A stretch of 64,000 nucleotides of DNA, from contig QRDG01001850.1 of the NCBI GenBank assembly GCA_012064385.1, positions 248,001 through 312,000 on the forward strand, read 5' to 3'. Origin of the DNA: Puccinellia tenuiflora (taxonomy: Eukaryota; Streptophyta; Magnoliopsida; Poales; Poaceae). The notes below the pieces were generated by a model. It searched no databases. It had not been told where the DNA came from and saw only the letters and a program-made list of their open reading frames with translations. Made by a program: the position numbers and the translations under genes. Positions 11,296 to 21,007 of this stretch are shown here, piece by piece (position 1 is the stretch's first letter; every line of letters begins with the position of its first letter).

Positions 11296-11496
11296 CTAAC
11301 TGCACAAGCATTTTTTCCTTTCCTTTTGCCTTCTCTGTAAATCCCAGCAGAAAGCTTTTAAATGACCACATCTTCCGCAATGGTCGCAATACCACACACT
11401 GTATCTTCTAGGAGATGGAATCGCTCCCTTCGACATTTTCACAAACACTGAAGATGCACACACACAACACTCGTTCAAGCTGGATAGACGAACCAC
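11296..11496 (-). pseudogene. Copia gag remnant: zinc knuckle only
   Basis: The short frame contains YCDHCGRCGHLKAFC, a C-x2-C-x4-H-x4-C zinc knuckle of the type that binds element RNA at the end of Copia gag. It runs out of frame before the protease: the sequence after KERKK needs a frame change to read on. No capsid-like sequence is visible upstream. Confidence 0.8.
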
Positions 11497-12113
11497 AAGT
11501 AATGTCCCAAACTAACTACGGTAGCCACAAATCGACAGTCAATTTCCTCTGCAGTCTCCTGCCTTCAGCGATTCAGCACCAGAAAGCTTTGCACCTTGCA
11601 AAATACAGCACACCACCTACTACCGCACTTGTTTCTTCCTCCGTGCAGGCCCAGCCCGGAGTCACGTACCTCTCGCACGCTGTGGCGTGCTGCTTCTTCT
11701 CTCCCGGCCACCACACGGACCAGCACCAATCAGCCCCCCACGATGTGCAGCTCCACCTGCAATACCTTGTTGAGTTCCGGCCGGCCGGACTTGTCCCTGC
11801 TGTGGCACTCCAGCACGAGCACCTCTCCTCTGCTTTTCCTCTCCGCTGCAGCACACCAGCTCGGCTGCAGTTCCTCCCGACGAATCTCCCCCACGCCAGG
11901 AGCTCCACCAACTGGTGCTTCTTCCGCACCACAACCAGCAAGACCACCGGTCCTCTCGTCGCCGGCCGCCGCCTCCACACCAACAATTTCTGCAGCTAGC
12001 CGGTTACCTCTGCCTCCCTCCTGCTACTACTACCAGCCAGCACAAGCCTCAGCTCATGCACATGCGCCGCTGGCCACCGATTCAACGCTGGCAGCCTCCC
12101 ACCGTTGCCTCCA
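11497..12113 (-). other. Leader of the Copia element without a capsid domain
   Basis: Between the zinc knuckle and the primer-binding site only about 620 bp remain, GC-rich and Ser/Pro/Thr-coding in several frames on both strands. A Copia capsid needs about 200-300 codons and none is recognisable. This is either a deletion of gag or a leader of foreign origin. Confidence 0.55.
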
Positions 12114-12125
12114 GCTCTGATACCA
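12114..12125 (-). promoter_or_regulatory. Primer-binding site (tRNA-Met) of the Copia element
   Basis: On the minus strand TGGTATCAGAGC follows the 5' LTR with one base between. This is the standard plant initiator tRNA-Met complement. Confidence 0.9.
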
Positions 12126-12257
12126 TGTAGTCGATTGGGGATTTTCTGGAATCCTCTCACTCTTTCATTCAGACTAGGCAAAAGTATATACAAGGTCCAT
12201 GTTTACACCTTTAACCCTCTATGTTCCTATCTTTACAACTAAGGGCTACCACCAACA
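12126..12257 (-). repeat. 5' LTR of the short-LTR Copia element
   Basis: It matches the left LTR except for one extra A (gcaaaagta) and one substitution (aagggct against aaggact). Confidence 0.93.
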
Positions 12258-12262
12258 GCCAC

Positions 12263-12533
12263 ACATGAGCACCGTAGTGATACTCTTTGAGTTGGCAGAC
12301 TCAGAGCCTCTATCGTAGCCTCCGAAACCAGCGAGCCCACGGTCACAAGTCACAACCCTTAAAGCACGAGGAATGCTTGCTATCGTGGCCGAGTATTTGC
12401 AGAACGACCAAGTCCAGTGACTCCAACATGCTCTGACATGGTGTGTACACCGTTCCATCTTATATGCATGATTATCCCAAATTCGCATTCAGTGTCACTA
12501 TTATAATTAGTCGATGCATACGACCGTGATTTT
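12263..12533. other. Unassigned flank
   Basis: This is the continuation of the sequence that the Copia element split. No gene is recognised. Confidence 0.4.
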
Positions 12534-12545
12534 TTTTATTGTTGT

Positions 12546-14026
12546 TTTTTTTAATGTTAGCAGGAGAGCTGCTAAATTCATTGAACAGAAGAAAATTGAT
12601 CCAGTTTATACGGGAAACCGGACCCAAAAACCACACAGGTGACACCTTTGGCTTACAACGCACAACCAAACACACCCAACAGGGACTCGCCTTGTCTAAC
12701 CCCAACCGAGAAACGGCGAGGGGTTGGGACACAGAGCCACTAGACCGCTTCACAACCGAAGCAAGACAACTCAAAAGCACAACCCAAACTCCAAGAAGGC
12801 ACGCATCAACGTACAGCCCACTCTTGACGCCAAGAAGAAGTAGTGGCGAGCGGACGGCAGGACATGACCGGACCTGGAGAGAGCGTCGTCGAAGAGATGC
12901 CGCATCAGTGTACATTGCGCCCTAGGGACCCACGCTCCAAGTGGAGGCCAACCTTGGCATCAGGCACTGTCGTAGGACTCCACGAGCAACCCGAACAGCG
13001 CCTCCAAGGAGGTAACGACGCCGTAGCGCCGCCACTGTCTGAACCAACAAGCTGGATCTAGGGTTTCCCCCGTTGCTCAGGAGGGGGATGAAAAGGACCA
13101 GGACGACGCCTTCAAGAAGGTGACGGCACCTGTAAGCGTCGCCGTCGTCCGCAACAGCACGGGATTTCTCCAGGCCCAACATTATCCCCACAATCCACAC
13201 AAACAGGCCAAACAGAGCCAAGCGAGCACACCACAGAATGTGAGGCCATTCCCTGCCACCGGCAAGGTGGCGACGGCCACCTCAAGCATCACCCAGGATA
13301 GATTGACGTGCTGCCAAACCTTCTTCCGCTTCTCCGCGTCGAACAGGAGGATGCAACGCCCATCGACGGTGACATTCGTCTCTCGTCGGCCACCAACGCC
13401 TCGCTCCACCAACAGCGACAGCACGCCGCGCCTGCCCAACAACAGGAGGATGCAACGACCACCCGACGACGACGCCATTCATCTCCTCACCTCACCGATC
13501 GACCACCCCTCCACGGACCTCCGCTCCCGCGAGGCGGCATCACCACCACCTGCGACGCCGAGCAAGCGTCGGTCAAGCCCTGCCGAGCAGCGGCTAAGCT
13601 CGAACGCATCCTGGCCGAGCGGGCCTGCTGAGCCCAGATCGGGCCCAAACGGGCCCAAAAGCGCCGCTCGCGCCCGGCTCCAGGGCGCTGCCGCCGGTGT
13701 GCAGGTGCTGCCCGCCCCTCCGCCTCGCTCTGCAGTTCACCGGCATCTCCCCATCGCTCCTAGGGCTCCACCGCCGAACGCAGCTCCGCTCCGCGCGACC
13801 GGTGACCAAGAGGCCACGCTGGTCTGCCCACGGCCCTCCGCCTCTCTGACGGGCAGGGTGCCGCCACCGCCGCCGAGGTCAGCGGCGGCAGCGGCCGGAA
13901 ATCTGGGGTGGCGGCGCTTTTTTGGCTGGAGTTGGGGAATCTCCGGAGTCGCCCGAGCGGGGGCGACCCGGGAGGAAGAGAAATTTTCTAAGTCCCCCTT
14001 AGCCATTTGATTCACCGCATCGTACG
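12546..14026 (-). mobile_element. Non-LTR retroposon, GC-rich, without reverse transcriptase
   Basis: A perfect 12-bp direct repeat ttttattgttgt flanks it (12534-12545 and 14027-14038). On the minus strand it ends in an A run beside the left repeat, after gctctcctgctaacatt. The 1.48-kb body begins on the minus strand with a GC-rich stretch and carries gaaaccctagatcc. It also has the small palindromic block ACCTCCTTGGAGGCG near 13005, and a related block near 13105-13130. The same blocks occur in the retroposon on its right, so they belong to one family. No LINE protein domain is visible. The long frames (for example 13120-14010 on the plus strand) are antisense, low complexity and unlikely to be genes. 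Confidence 0.65.
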
Positions 14027-14149
14027 TTTTATTGTTGTAGATCTGTTCTCTTTGGTCCAAGATTGGCCAGGGGAGTTGTACACTGTTGTACTGAGCTTGC
14101 TGCTCATTGTGGTTTGTATGGTCCGTAACAGATTGTTCAGTGAGATATA

Positions 14150-15795
14150 TACTGAGCGGCTCGGCCTCCTTCCCCGCTGCCTTTCGGCGCCCTCCGCTCG
14201 CTCCTGCTACCCTCCAACCGCCATGGCGTCCTCTGCTCCCCATCTCGAGTTCCTCGGCGGCCTTCGGTTTCCGGCAGTGAGGAGAACCACGCGACTCCGG
14301 CGACTCGCTCCGGATGCTACGGCCCGAGCTCCTCCGCGCGGATCTGACGGCAGGGTGGCCAGATCGGTCGTGCGTAGCTCGGTCCTTGTGGCTCCCCACT
14401 GCTCGGTGTGGGGTGGGCTGGTCCAGCTCGGGTGCTGGCCACGGTCGGCGAGCAGCCTGCTCCAGGGAGTCCCCGTGTTTGTGTTTTTCCCCGGTGCTTC
14501 AGATCTACTGGTGGAGGGGATTGGGTGGTGTCCATGGTTGTTGTGGAGGTGGCTGGACTGCGAGCGGATGGTTCTGATTGGGTTCTCGGAGGAGTGCCTC
14601 TCGCGGTGGTTGGGGAGGCCGGCCTCGCGGAGGTGGTCCGTCGTCTGTTCGGCGGATGAGGTTGCCATCCTTGATACGTCGGGGCGGCGGCCCTGAGAGG
14701 TGGGTGCGGTAGTGGCTTGACGGCAGGCTCCACATCGCACGGTGTTGGCTGTGCCCCTTGGGCGTGAGGGCGGCTAGGTGGGCAGCTTTGGGAGTCCCTG
14801 GCGAGGCCCGGCATGGGTGCTGTTCCTCGCCCAGATGCTGAACTGGAGGCTCTGTTGCAGCCATGGTGTGCCCTGCCCGTCGCGGTGGGGGTTGGAGCCG
14901 GTGTCCCTCGGCGATGGGTGTGTGGAGTTGGGCCGAGCGAAAGCTCAAGCCGTCTTTGACGCCAGTGTTGGTGACGCCCGTGGGCGCCGCTTTCCCTCTT
15001 GGGGGCGACACTGTGGTTCCACCCCACCTCCCTCGTGTATACTTCGGGTGAAAACCCAGGTCTTTGACCTGACGCTGGCGGCGCTTCAGCGTCGTGACCT
15101 CCTTGGAGGCACCGTCTTGGAGCAGGGGTCCCCTCGCTTCGCCTTGGCTGTTTGAGCGCAAAGCTGGTGCCTTTCGTAGCCGACGATCTGAAGTGATGTT
15201 GTCTTGTTCTTGTGCTGTGGTGGAGGCACAACCTGCGGACAAGGTGGTCCGATCCCACCCCTTTGGTGGCTGGCCGTTTTACGCAAGGGTTTGGTGCTCG
15301 CCGTTGTTGCTGGTGTTGTCCGATCCCGCCCCTTTGGTGGCTGGCCGTTCTACGCAAGGGTTTGGTGCTCGCCGCTGCTGGTGATGTCCCATGTCCGATC
15401 CCGCCCCTTTGGTGGCTGGCCGTTCTACGCAAGGGTCTGTTGCTCGCTGATGTCGATGTTGTGGTCTCCGTTCGGCGTTGTGATGCTCGGCGTCCTCTCC
15501 TTCGTGCTCGAAGTCTGCTGGAGGCTGGTCTTTCGTCTCCTGCTTCCCTCTCCGTTGTCAAGCTCTGTGCTAGTGGTGGTGATGTCTTCGCCGGTGGTTC
15601 AATCCTGCCTCTTGGCCGGCCGTTTTACGCAAGGATGTGGTGCTCGGTGTAGTGTTACCTTTTCTTTTAGCTTGTCCTTGGTCTGCTTTGTTAGAGGTTT
15701 TCCTCAACACCTTGTTTCGCCTGTATTTGCCGTTGTAAAACTCTGAGCTTTGTTAATTCAAAGCTTGGCATTATTGCTTGTTATCTAAAAAAACT
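14150..15795 (+). mobile_element. Related retroposon in the opposite orientation
   Basis: The plus strand shows the same plan as the neighbour on its left. A GC-rich 5' part near 14160 is followed by ACCTCCTTGGAGGC at 15098-15111, an AT-rich 3' tail (aactctgagctttgttaattc) and a short A run at about 15786-15792. I could not find its TSD, so both ends are approximate. No reverse transcriptase is encoded. The two elements lie 5' end to 5' end about 120 bp apart. Confidence 0.45.
15247..15660 (+). repeat. Tandem repeat of about 71-75 bp inside the retroposon
   Basis: Units starting at 15247, 15318 and 15393 share gtccgatccc, then cctttggtggctggccgtt and tacgcaagggt. A fourth, diverged unit near 15596-15650 has ggccggccgttttacgcaagg. 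Confidence 0.8.
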
Positions 15796-16331
15796 GACAA
15801 AGCTTTCATATAAATTTTTCCTAAACGGGCACAATCAGGACACATTTGTCTTTTACCGGTTATCACCATCAGGTGTATTTTTCCTTCAAAGGGTTACACT
15901 GTTTTGTCTGAAACATAATTTTTATTTACTGTTTGACAATCCTCTTCATATAATCTCCAAGATAATTATTTTGACTTGATTCTAGCAAATTGCGACTATG
16001 CACATTTCTGAAAAACTGAATCTGCACCATTTGTGGAATGATCAACCGATCCAACTCAATAGACTGGCACCGTAGGGCAAGCAAAGTGACATATTTCTGG
16101 CTGTTTTTCTTTCCAATTGTCTGCCCCAATTGTCATGTAAAAATATATTTTATTAGTTGAACTATCATGGCATGATATGCTTAATTTTTTAGTGCTATTT
16201 GTGTGCTTCACGCCATTTTACTTTCCACATACATGCAATTTATGTACTTATTTTTTAATATAATATCTAAGGCCTAAATGCAAAAATCATTCTGTTTATA
16301 ATCTCTGCAGCAACGCGCGGGGTGTCTCTAG
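15796..16331 (+). mobile_element. Possible Helitron 3' end
   Basis: gcagcaacgcgcggggtgtctctag followed by T ends at 16331. Grass Helitrons end in CTAG or CTRR before a T, often after a gcaacgc..gcgggg stretch. I did not find the 5' TC terminus, so only the right end is proposed. The AT-rich body shows no gene. Confidence 0.35.
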
Positions 16332-17985
16332 TAGATTCAATGTTAAAACTAATGCTTCAAAAAATAACAAAGTGGATCAAGTAATCAGAGAAAACCGAGA
16401 ATTTAGAAACAAGGATGACGGAACAAAGTAAGCATAATATTCGAGGCAACAGAGAAATATGATCTATAATAAATATGAACTGAAAGTAAAGGGAACAAAG
16501 AGTTCTGATTTGTTTCTCGGAGTTCAACCTATTAACAACAACTCTATGTCTTCGTTCGGAGAGGCTATGCATGCACATACACCAGGTACCTTGGACTAAA
16601 ACCTTCATCTCGGCTAGCCAAGCTAGCTCGTGAGCTTGACCCGTTCTCTTCGATTTGATTTTCGCAAGAAATCCAAAACCCTAACAGACTTGTCGCGGCA
16701 AATCCACACAACGGATGCTCGAACAACTGACTCGTAACCATGTAGGAATGCCGATATCTAGGATCCAAGAGTAGTAAGCATATATTGTCGTCTCAAAAGT
16801 GTTGTTGACTTGTGCTGACTTGTAAAGGATCTTTGATCCAGAATTTCAACTCAAATCGATAATGCCTCCGACCCTACCAACCGGGGATCGGATCCTATTT
16901 ATAGTCGTAGCCCACCAGCTAGTTGTTACAAGAATATTCTATGTACGGGCACTTCATAACGGTCACATCTTTGTGGCTTCAAAAAATATGGCACGCAAGA
17001 GGTGCCACACACTTGATGCTTCGATCAATTTTCTACCATGGAGCATTAACTCCTAAAGACAACATTTTTCACAAACTGGAGAATTGGACTCAACATAGGT
17101 TATACTGAAGTTACAACTAGCTCTACCACATGTTCAACACAATGCTTCACAGTTTCACCATACTGATGCACAAGAGATCTCCAAAGGATTGATGTTTAAT
17201 ATTTTGAGTCAAACTGAGGTTGCAATCAATTTTCACTTCTAGTAGCTCTAGTCCCTTTTAATACCATGGTGTAAATAATATTAAAGAATGGACCGGGAAC
17301 CGTTGTTTCACTAGTGGTGTCTCTCCAAAGATAATAATGTTGTTGGGTGAACAAATTTCAGCTAGGCAATTGATAGAACTACGATTAGACAATTATAACA
17401 AGAATGTTCATGGCACATATTCATGTAAGCATCACATCAATCATATATAGACTGCACCCCAGTACCGCATCTATAACTAATACTCCACTTCGAGACTGCT
17501 ATCCAGCATGCATCTCTAGGAATTAAGTTTAAAACAAAAGAGTATGACCTTAAGTATCGTTCATGACATAAGCAATATTTATGACACAAAAAATGAACAC
17601 CACTGTTTTATCCTTAATAGCAACATCACATCCTTACTTACTCGTTTCTGTTATCTCGAGCCCAGGAATGAAGGAGGCATGAACCCACTATCTAGCATAT
17701 ACACCCTCTTGTAGATCTAACGCGAACACTTGGCCAGAGTAACCACTTAGATCGGATAGCATGCAAGAATGTAAATAAAGTAATCTCATAATATATATAG
17801 CATGCACAAACTGATCATAACATCATAATTCATCATGTCCTAGCAAACATAACAACATAACAATTACGTCGGATGGATCTCGATCATGTTAGGCAGCTCA
17901 TGTGACCATTGTATTGACGAACAAGGAGGAGAGTTAACCATCTAGCTACTGTCATGGACTCGTAGTCCAAGATGGGACTACTCAC
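16332..17985. other. Non-coding stretch with a possible minus-strand promoter
   Basis: A minus-strand TATAAATA (16896-16903) is followed on that strand by a leader-like sequence up to about 16560 that looks like the R/U5 of an LTR, but no termini or TSD were found. The rest is AT-rich with only short frames. Confidence 0.3.
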
Positions 17986-18530
17986 GCGTCATCGTGGAGG
18001 CAATAAGTTTGGTGTAGATGCCTCCGACGTCGATTCCCCCTCTCGCAGAGTATTGGAATAGGGCTTCGGATTGGTTTCCGCGACGGCGGCGACTCGGTAT
18101 CGAAATTGGAGAAAAGGGGTCCGTTCATGAGGGTTTTCTGTCGCAGACAATATATAGGTGAAGGGGTGGCGCGAGGGGTGCCCGAGGCGGTGCCGCGGGT
18201 GGGGCCCATATGTTAGCTCCTGACCGCGGCCCCATGGAACGGTCCCACCCCGTGGATCGCCTCGTCGAGCCCCTTTGGCTCCTGGTCCCACCTGATAAGT
18301 TAGGGCTCCGTGAATTTTCTGGGGTTTTTTGATGACTTTTTCTTAAGTGATTTTCCGAAACTCAGAAACAGGAGAAAACAACAACTGACACTTGGGCAAT
18401 GAGTTAACAGGTTAGTTTTAGAAAGAAATGCAAAATGATATAAAATCATAACATAAACATGTAACAATGGTATGAAAGTAGCAATGAACAATAAAACATT
18501 ATAGATACGTCCAGCATCCCCGAGCACATG
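17986..18530 (-). mobile_element. LTR-like fragment, possibly Gypsy
   Basis: On the minus strand this reads tggacgtatctataatg, then an AT-rich part, then tcagttgttgttttctcctg and a C/G-rich segment. That order resembles the start of LTRs of abundant Triticeae Gypsy families as I remember them. No ends, primer site or coding region are visible, and the family is not determined. Confidence 0.35.
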
Positions 18531-19150
18531 TCAAGTGGCCATACATTCAAACACAAATTCGAAAGGAGAGAAATCCTTGCTGGTTGGTCTCTCGTTCTAG
18601 TTAGTGTCACGCCAATATAACAACAAGGTTAGAAGAAAGGCACACTATCACTCAATTCAATCGCCCTGCTACATAGTGTCACTGTTAATTTAAAGATGTT
18701 CTTAGCAAAGAGAAAATGTTGTTCTAGCGTATACTATCCTCGTAGAGGGAAGATTTAGGCAAATCACATAGCACAACCAAAAATTAAGGAGTGAATTCCG
18801 CCTTTTACATTCTAGTTGTGTATTTGTGACACTAATTACCCCATAGAAACTTTGGACTTTTTTCTGGAGGATGTATCTCTGTTAAAAGAGGTGTGAGGTG
18901 ATGATTGAGGTTCAAAAATATCAGGCTATTGACGAGAAACTGAAAACATGGTGAAGAGAAGTCTGAACGTTATCAACGACAAAGCCCTCTGATCTTTGTA
19001 TATTTGACGCACCACATAGACATAGCAAGCCGGTTTGTTCTAACGAATTTTGTATAGTGTAAAAATGGGGTAAAACATGTTCAAAATTGTATATATGTTG
19101 TATTATGATTTTGCCTCATTAAACGAGATAATAATTGTCAAATACACAGC
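18531..19150. other. Unassigned AT-rich stretch
   Basis: No gene, terminus or repeat was recognised. Confidence 0.4.
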
Positions 19151-19306
19151 TACTCAATCCTTTCCTAAATATAAAATGTTTTAGCTTTTTACATACGAAC
19201 TATATACGAACATATATAGACGTAATTAGTATTTAGATTCACTCATTTTATACTGTATGTAGTCCACATGCAAATAGATATAACATCTTATGATACATAG
19301 AGAGTA
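19151..19306. mobile_element. Degraded Stowaway-like MITE
   Basis: The sequence begins tactcaatcctttcctaaat and its interior (acatacgaac, atatatagacgta, attcactcattt, tgtatgtagtcca) follows the plan of Triticeae Stowaway elements (ctccctccgttcctaaatat). It is bounded by TA at both ends. The right terminal repeat is poorly kept (agagagta). Confidence 0.6.
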
Positions 19307-19553
19307 AGAGGTAAAAGTAAAATTCACTCCAAATTAAGCAATTCCGAATCTAAATGTCACGAAGAACCTATTCCTCCTGGGGAAGACTCCTCGCGCAAGA
19401 CGTGAAGAACTTGCCGAACAAGAAGCCCGTGCACTGGGCACACACGATCTTTCGTCATCCTTCATGGTAAAAATGACCGGAAATATCCTTGAGGCGAAAG
19501 AAATTCACTAAATAAACGTCGGGCGAAACTATTTTACAAAATAACCCTTTCGG

Positions 19554-19702
19554 GTAGCGCCTTACAATAAGGCGCTATGGTATTCGGTGTAGCGCCTCAG
19601 TGTAAGGCGCTACGGCGTCTGAGGGCCCCACCCGTGGTCATGTAGCGCCTTGGTAAAAGGCGCTATGCTTCGGATGTGTAGCGCCTTGTTGGAAGGCGCT
19701 AT
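19554..19702 (+). repeat. Four dispersed 25-nt palindromes, GTAGCGCC-n9-GGCGCTAY
   Basis: Near-identical hairpins lie at 19554-19578, 19589-19613, 19642-19666 and 19678-19702. Their 8-bp arms are conserved (the last base varies) while the 9-nt loops differ. They precede the PMD reading frame. Confidence 0.85.
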
Positions 19703-19859
19703 GCTCCGCATCCTTAAGCCGCGCGACGCCCACCTCCGGCCCTAGTGGCCACTCCCCCCCCCCCACAGAACCCATGCGTTGTGGCGGCGTTAGGGTTAGC
19801 CGCCGCCGGCCCGTGGTCCTCCTCCCCACCGCCTCCCCACCGTGCTCCTCTGACGCTCG

Positions 19860-20040
19860 TGCTCCTCTCCCCACCGAGCTGCTCCGCTCGTGCTCCTCAC
19901 CCCCCACCGAGCTGCTCCGCTCGTGCTCCTCACCCCCCACCGAGCTGCTCCGTCCGTGCTCCTCCCCCCACGGAGCTCCTCCGCTCGTGGTCCTCCCACG
20001 GAGCTCCTCCGCCCGTGCACCTCTCCACACCGAGCTCCTC
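19860..20040 (+). repeat. 33-bp minisatellite
   Basis: Units of 31-33 bp (tgctcctca, then ccgagctgctccg) start at 19860, 19891 and 19924, with degenerate units to about 20040. The period of 33 keeps a reading frame of 11 residues. Confidence 0.75.
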
Positions 20041-20367
20041 CCCACCGAACCCCTCAGAGCAAGGTATGGGTTCAGTCCCGAATTTATTTGCAAATATTTG
20101 ATCTATATGTTTCACTCCCAAATTAGTATATTTGGATGCAAATTTATTGCCTATTTGATTGTCTTATGGAAGAATGACATGTTTGTAATATATTTAGCAT
20201 TAGGATAGGCATAGTATGTATTGGTAAAAATTATAGGTTATTTTTGCTTAAAAACCGATTGTCTATGTTAGAACCATGCTCAAATATTCGGCACATAGTC
20301 ACACATAGGTAACTCAAATGTTTGGAATCTTTTTCGGAATATGTAACTCACATAGTGCGATGTCATA

Positions 20368-21007
20368 TTGTCTGGAATATGTAGGATGGTGTGGTTACTA
20401 GATAATCACTACGATGTTCAACACCGGGCCTATTTGATGGCGGAGAAGAGAGAGGTAAAAAAAATTATTTTTACACTTGTATGCATTATTTTTCTATTGT
20501 TTGGTAGAAGATTATGTCGTAATAAATTTATTTGTCTATTTGCAGGAGCTTATACCATTGAAGATTCGGTCTCGGGGGGCGTCGTCGAGTGACATGCCGT
20601 ATGATGAGCGGTACACTGAGTACATCGAGACGTTAGGCCTCCTGCCGTTCATCCAGCTGGTTAGCCGGTCGACCCCAAACCTAAACGCGTCCACAATCAC
20701 GGCTCTTGTCGACCGATGGAGGCCGGAGACGCACACTTTCCACCTTCGGACTGGCGAGATGACAATCACTCTACATGATGTTTCCATGATCCTTGGACTT
20801 CCTATCGAGGGGAAGCCACTATGTATGAGCACAGATTCTGGAGGGTGGCGCGCGCAGATGCATGCCCTTATTGGTATGGCTCCTGAGGAGCTCGAACACA
20901 AGAGTAAAGACAGAATCCCAGCTGGCGCTACTTACGCGTGGATAGTACAGAACTTCGCGCATTGCCCGGTCAATGCAGATGAGGGCGTGATCCAGATGTA
21001 CGCTCGC
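20368..21007 (+). pseudogene. Plant mobile domain (PMD) gene fragment, two exons, 3' truncated
   Basis: The first coding piece ends with WLLDNHYDVQHRAYLMAEKRE at 20454. A GT (20455) and a polypyrimidine-AG (20544-20545) define a 91-bp phase-0 intron. The second piece starts with ELIPLKIRSRG and continues YTEYIETLGLLPFIQLV, ALVDRWRPETHTFHL and VSMILGLPIEGKPL. This is the N-terminal half of the plant mobile domain found in transposons and in the Arabidopsis MAIN/MAIL1 proteins. Coding homology stops at QMYAR (21007), in mid domain, where antisense transposase begins. The true start is not clear; the ATG at 20386 is a candidate. The protein is probably transposon-borne, given the palindromes upstream and the transposase beside it. 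In host relatives the domain serves gene silencing and genome stability. Confidence 0.85.

Larger units (their letters stand above)
7613..12257 (-). mobile_element. Complete but defective Copia retrotransposon with very short LTRs
   Basis: The 131-bp and 132-bp LTRs (7613-7743 and 12126-12257) differ by about two changes and are bounded by the TSD gccac (7608-7612 and 12258-12262). A primer-binding site complementary to tRNA-Met lies at 12114-12125, and a polypurine tract (minus strand ccccatcttgagggggag) next to the left LTR. The order of pol on the minus strand is protease, integrase, reverse transcriptase, RNase H, which defines the Copia superfamily. The coding region is broken many times: no capsid domain is visible, the protease site is altered, there is a stop after the zinc knuckle, a frameshift in the reverse transcriptase and a deletion before RNase H. 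The total of 4645 bp is typical for Copia. I cannot name the family. Confidence 0.95.

Noticed and set aside
11415..11999. 194-codon plus-strand frame opposite the Copia leader
   Set aside because: It lies antisense inside the element, shows no domain, and several other frames are also open because the segment is GC-rich.
13120..15561. Frames of 220-414 codons on both strands
   Set aside because: They are low complexity, overlap each other and lie inside two retroposons. No protein family is recognisable.
20819..21007. C-terminal extension of the transposase frame
   Set aside because: Beyond REICVI the frame is antisense of the PMD coding sequence and no longer matches transposase.
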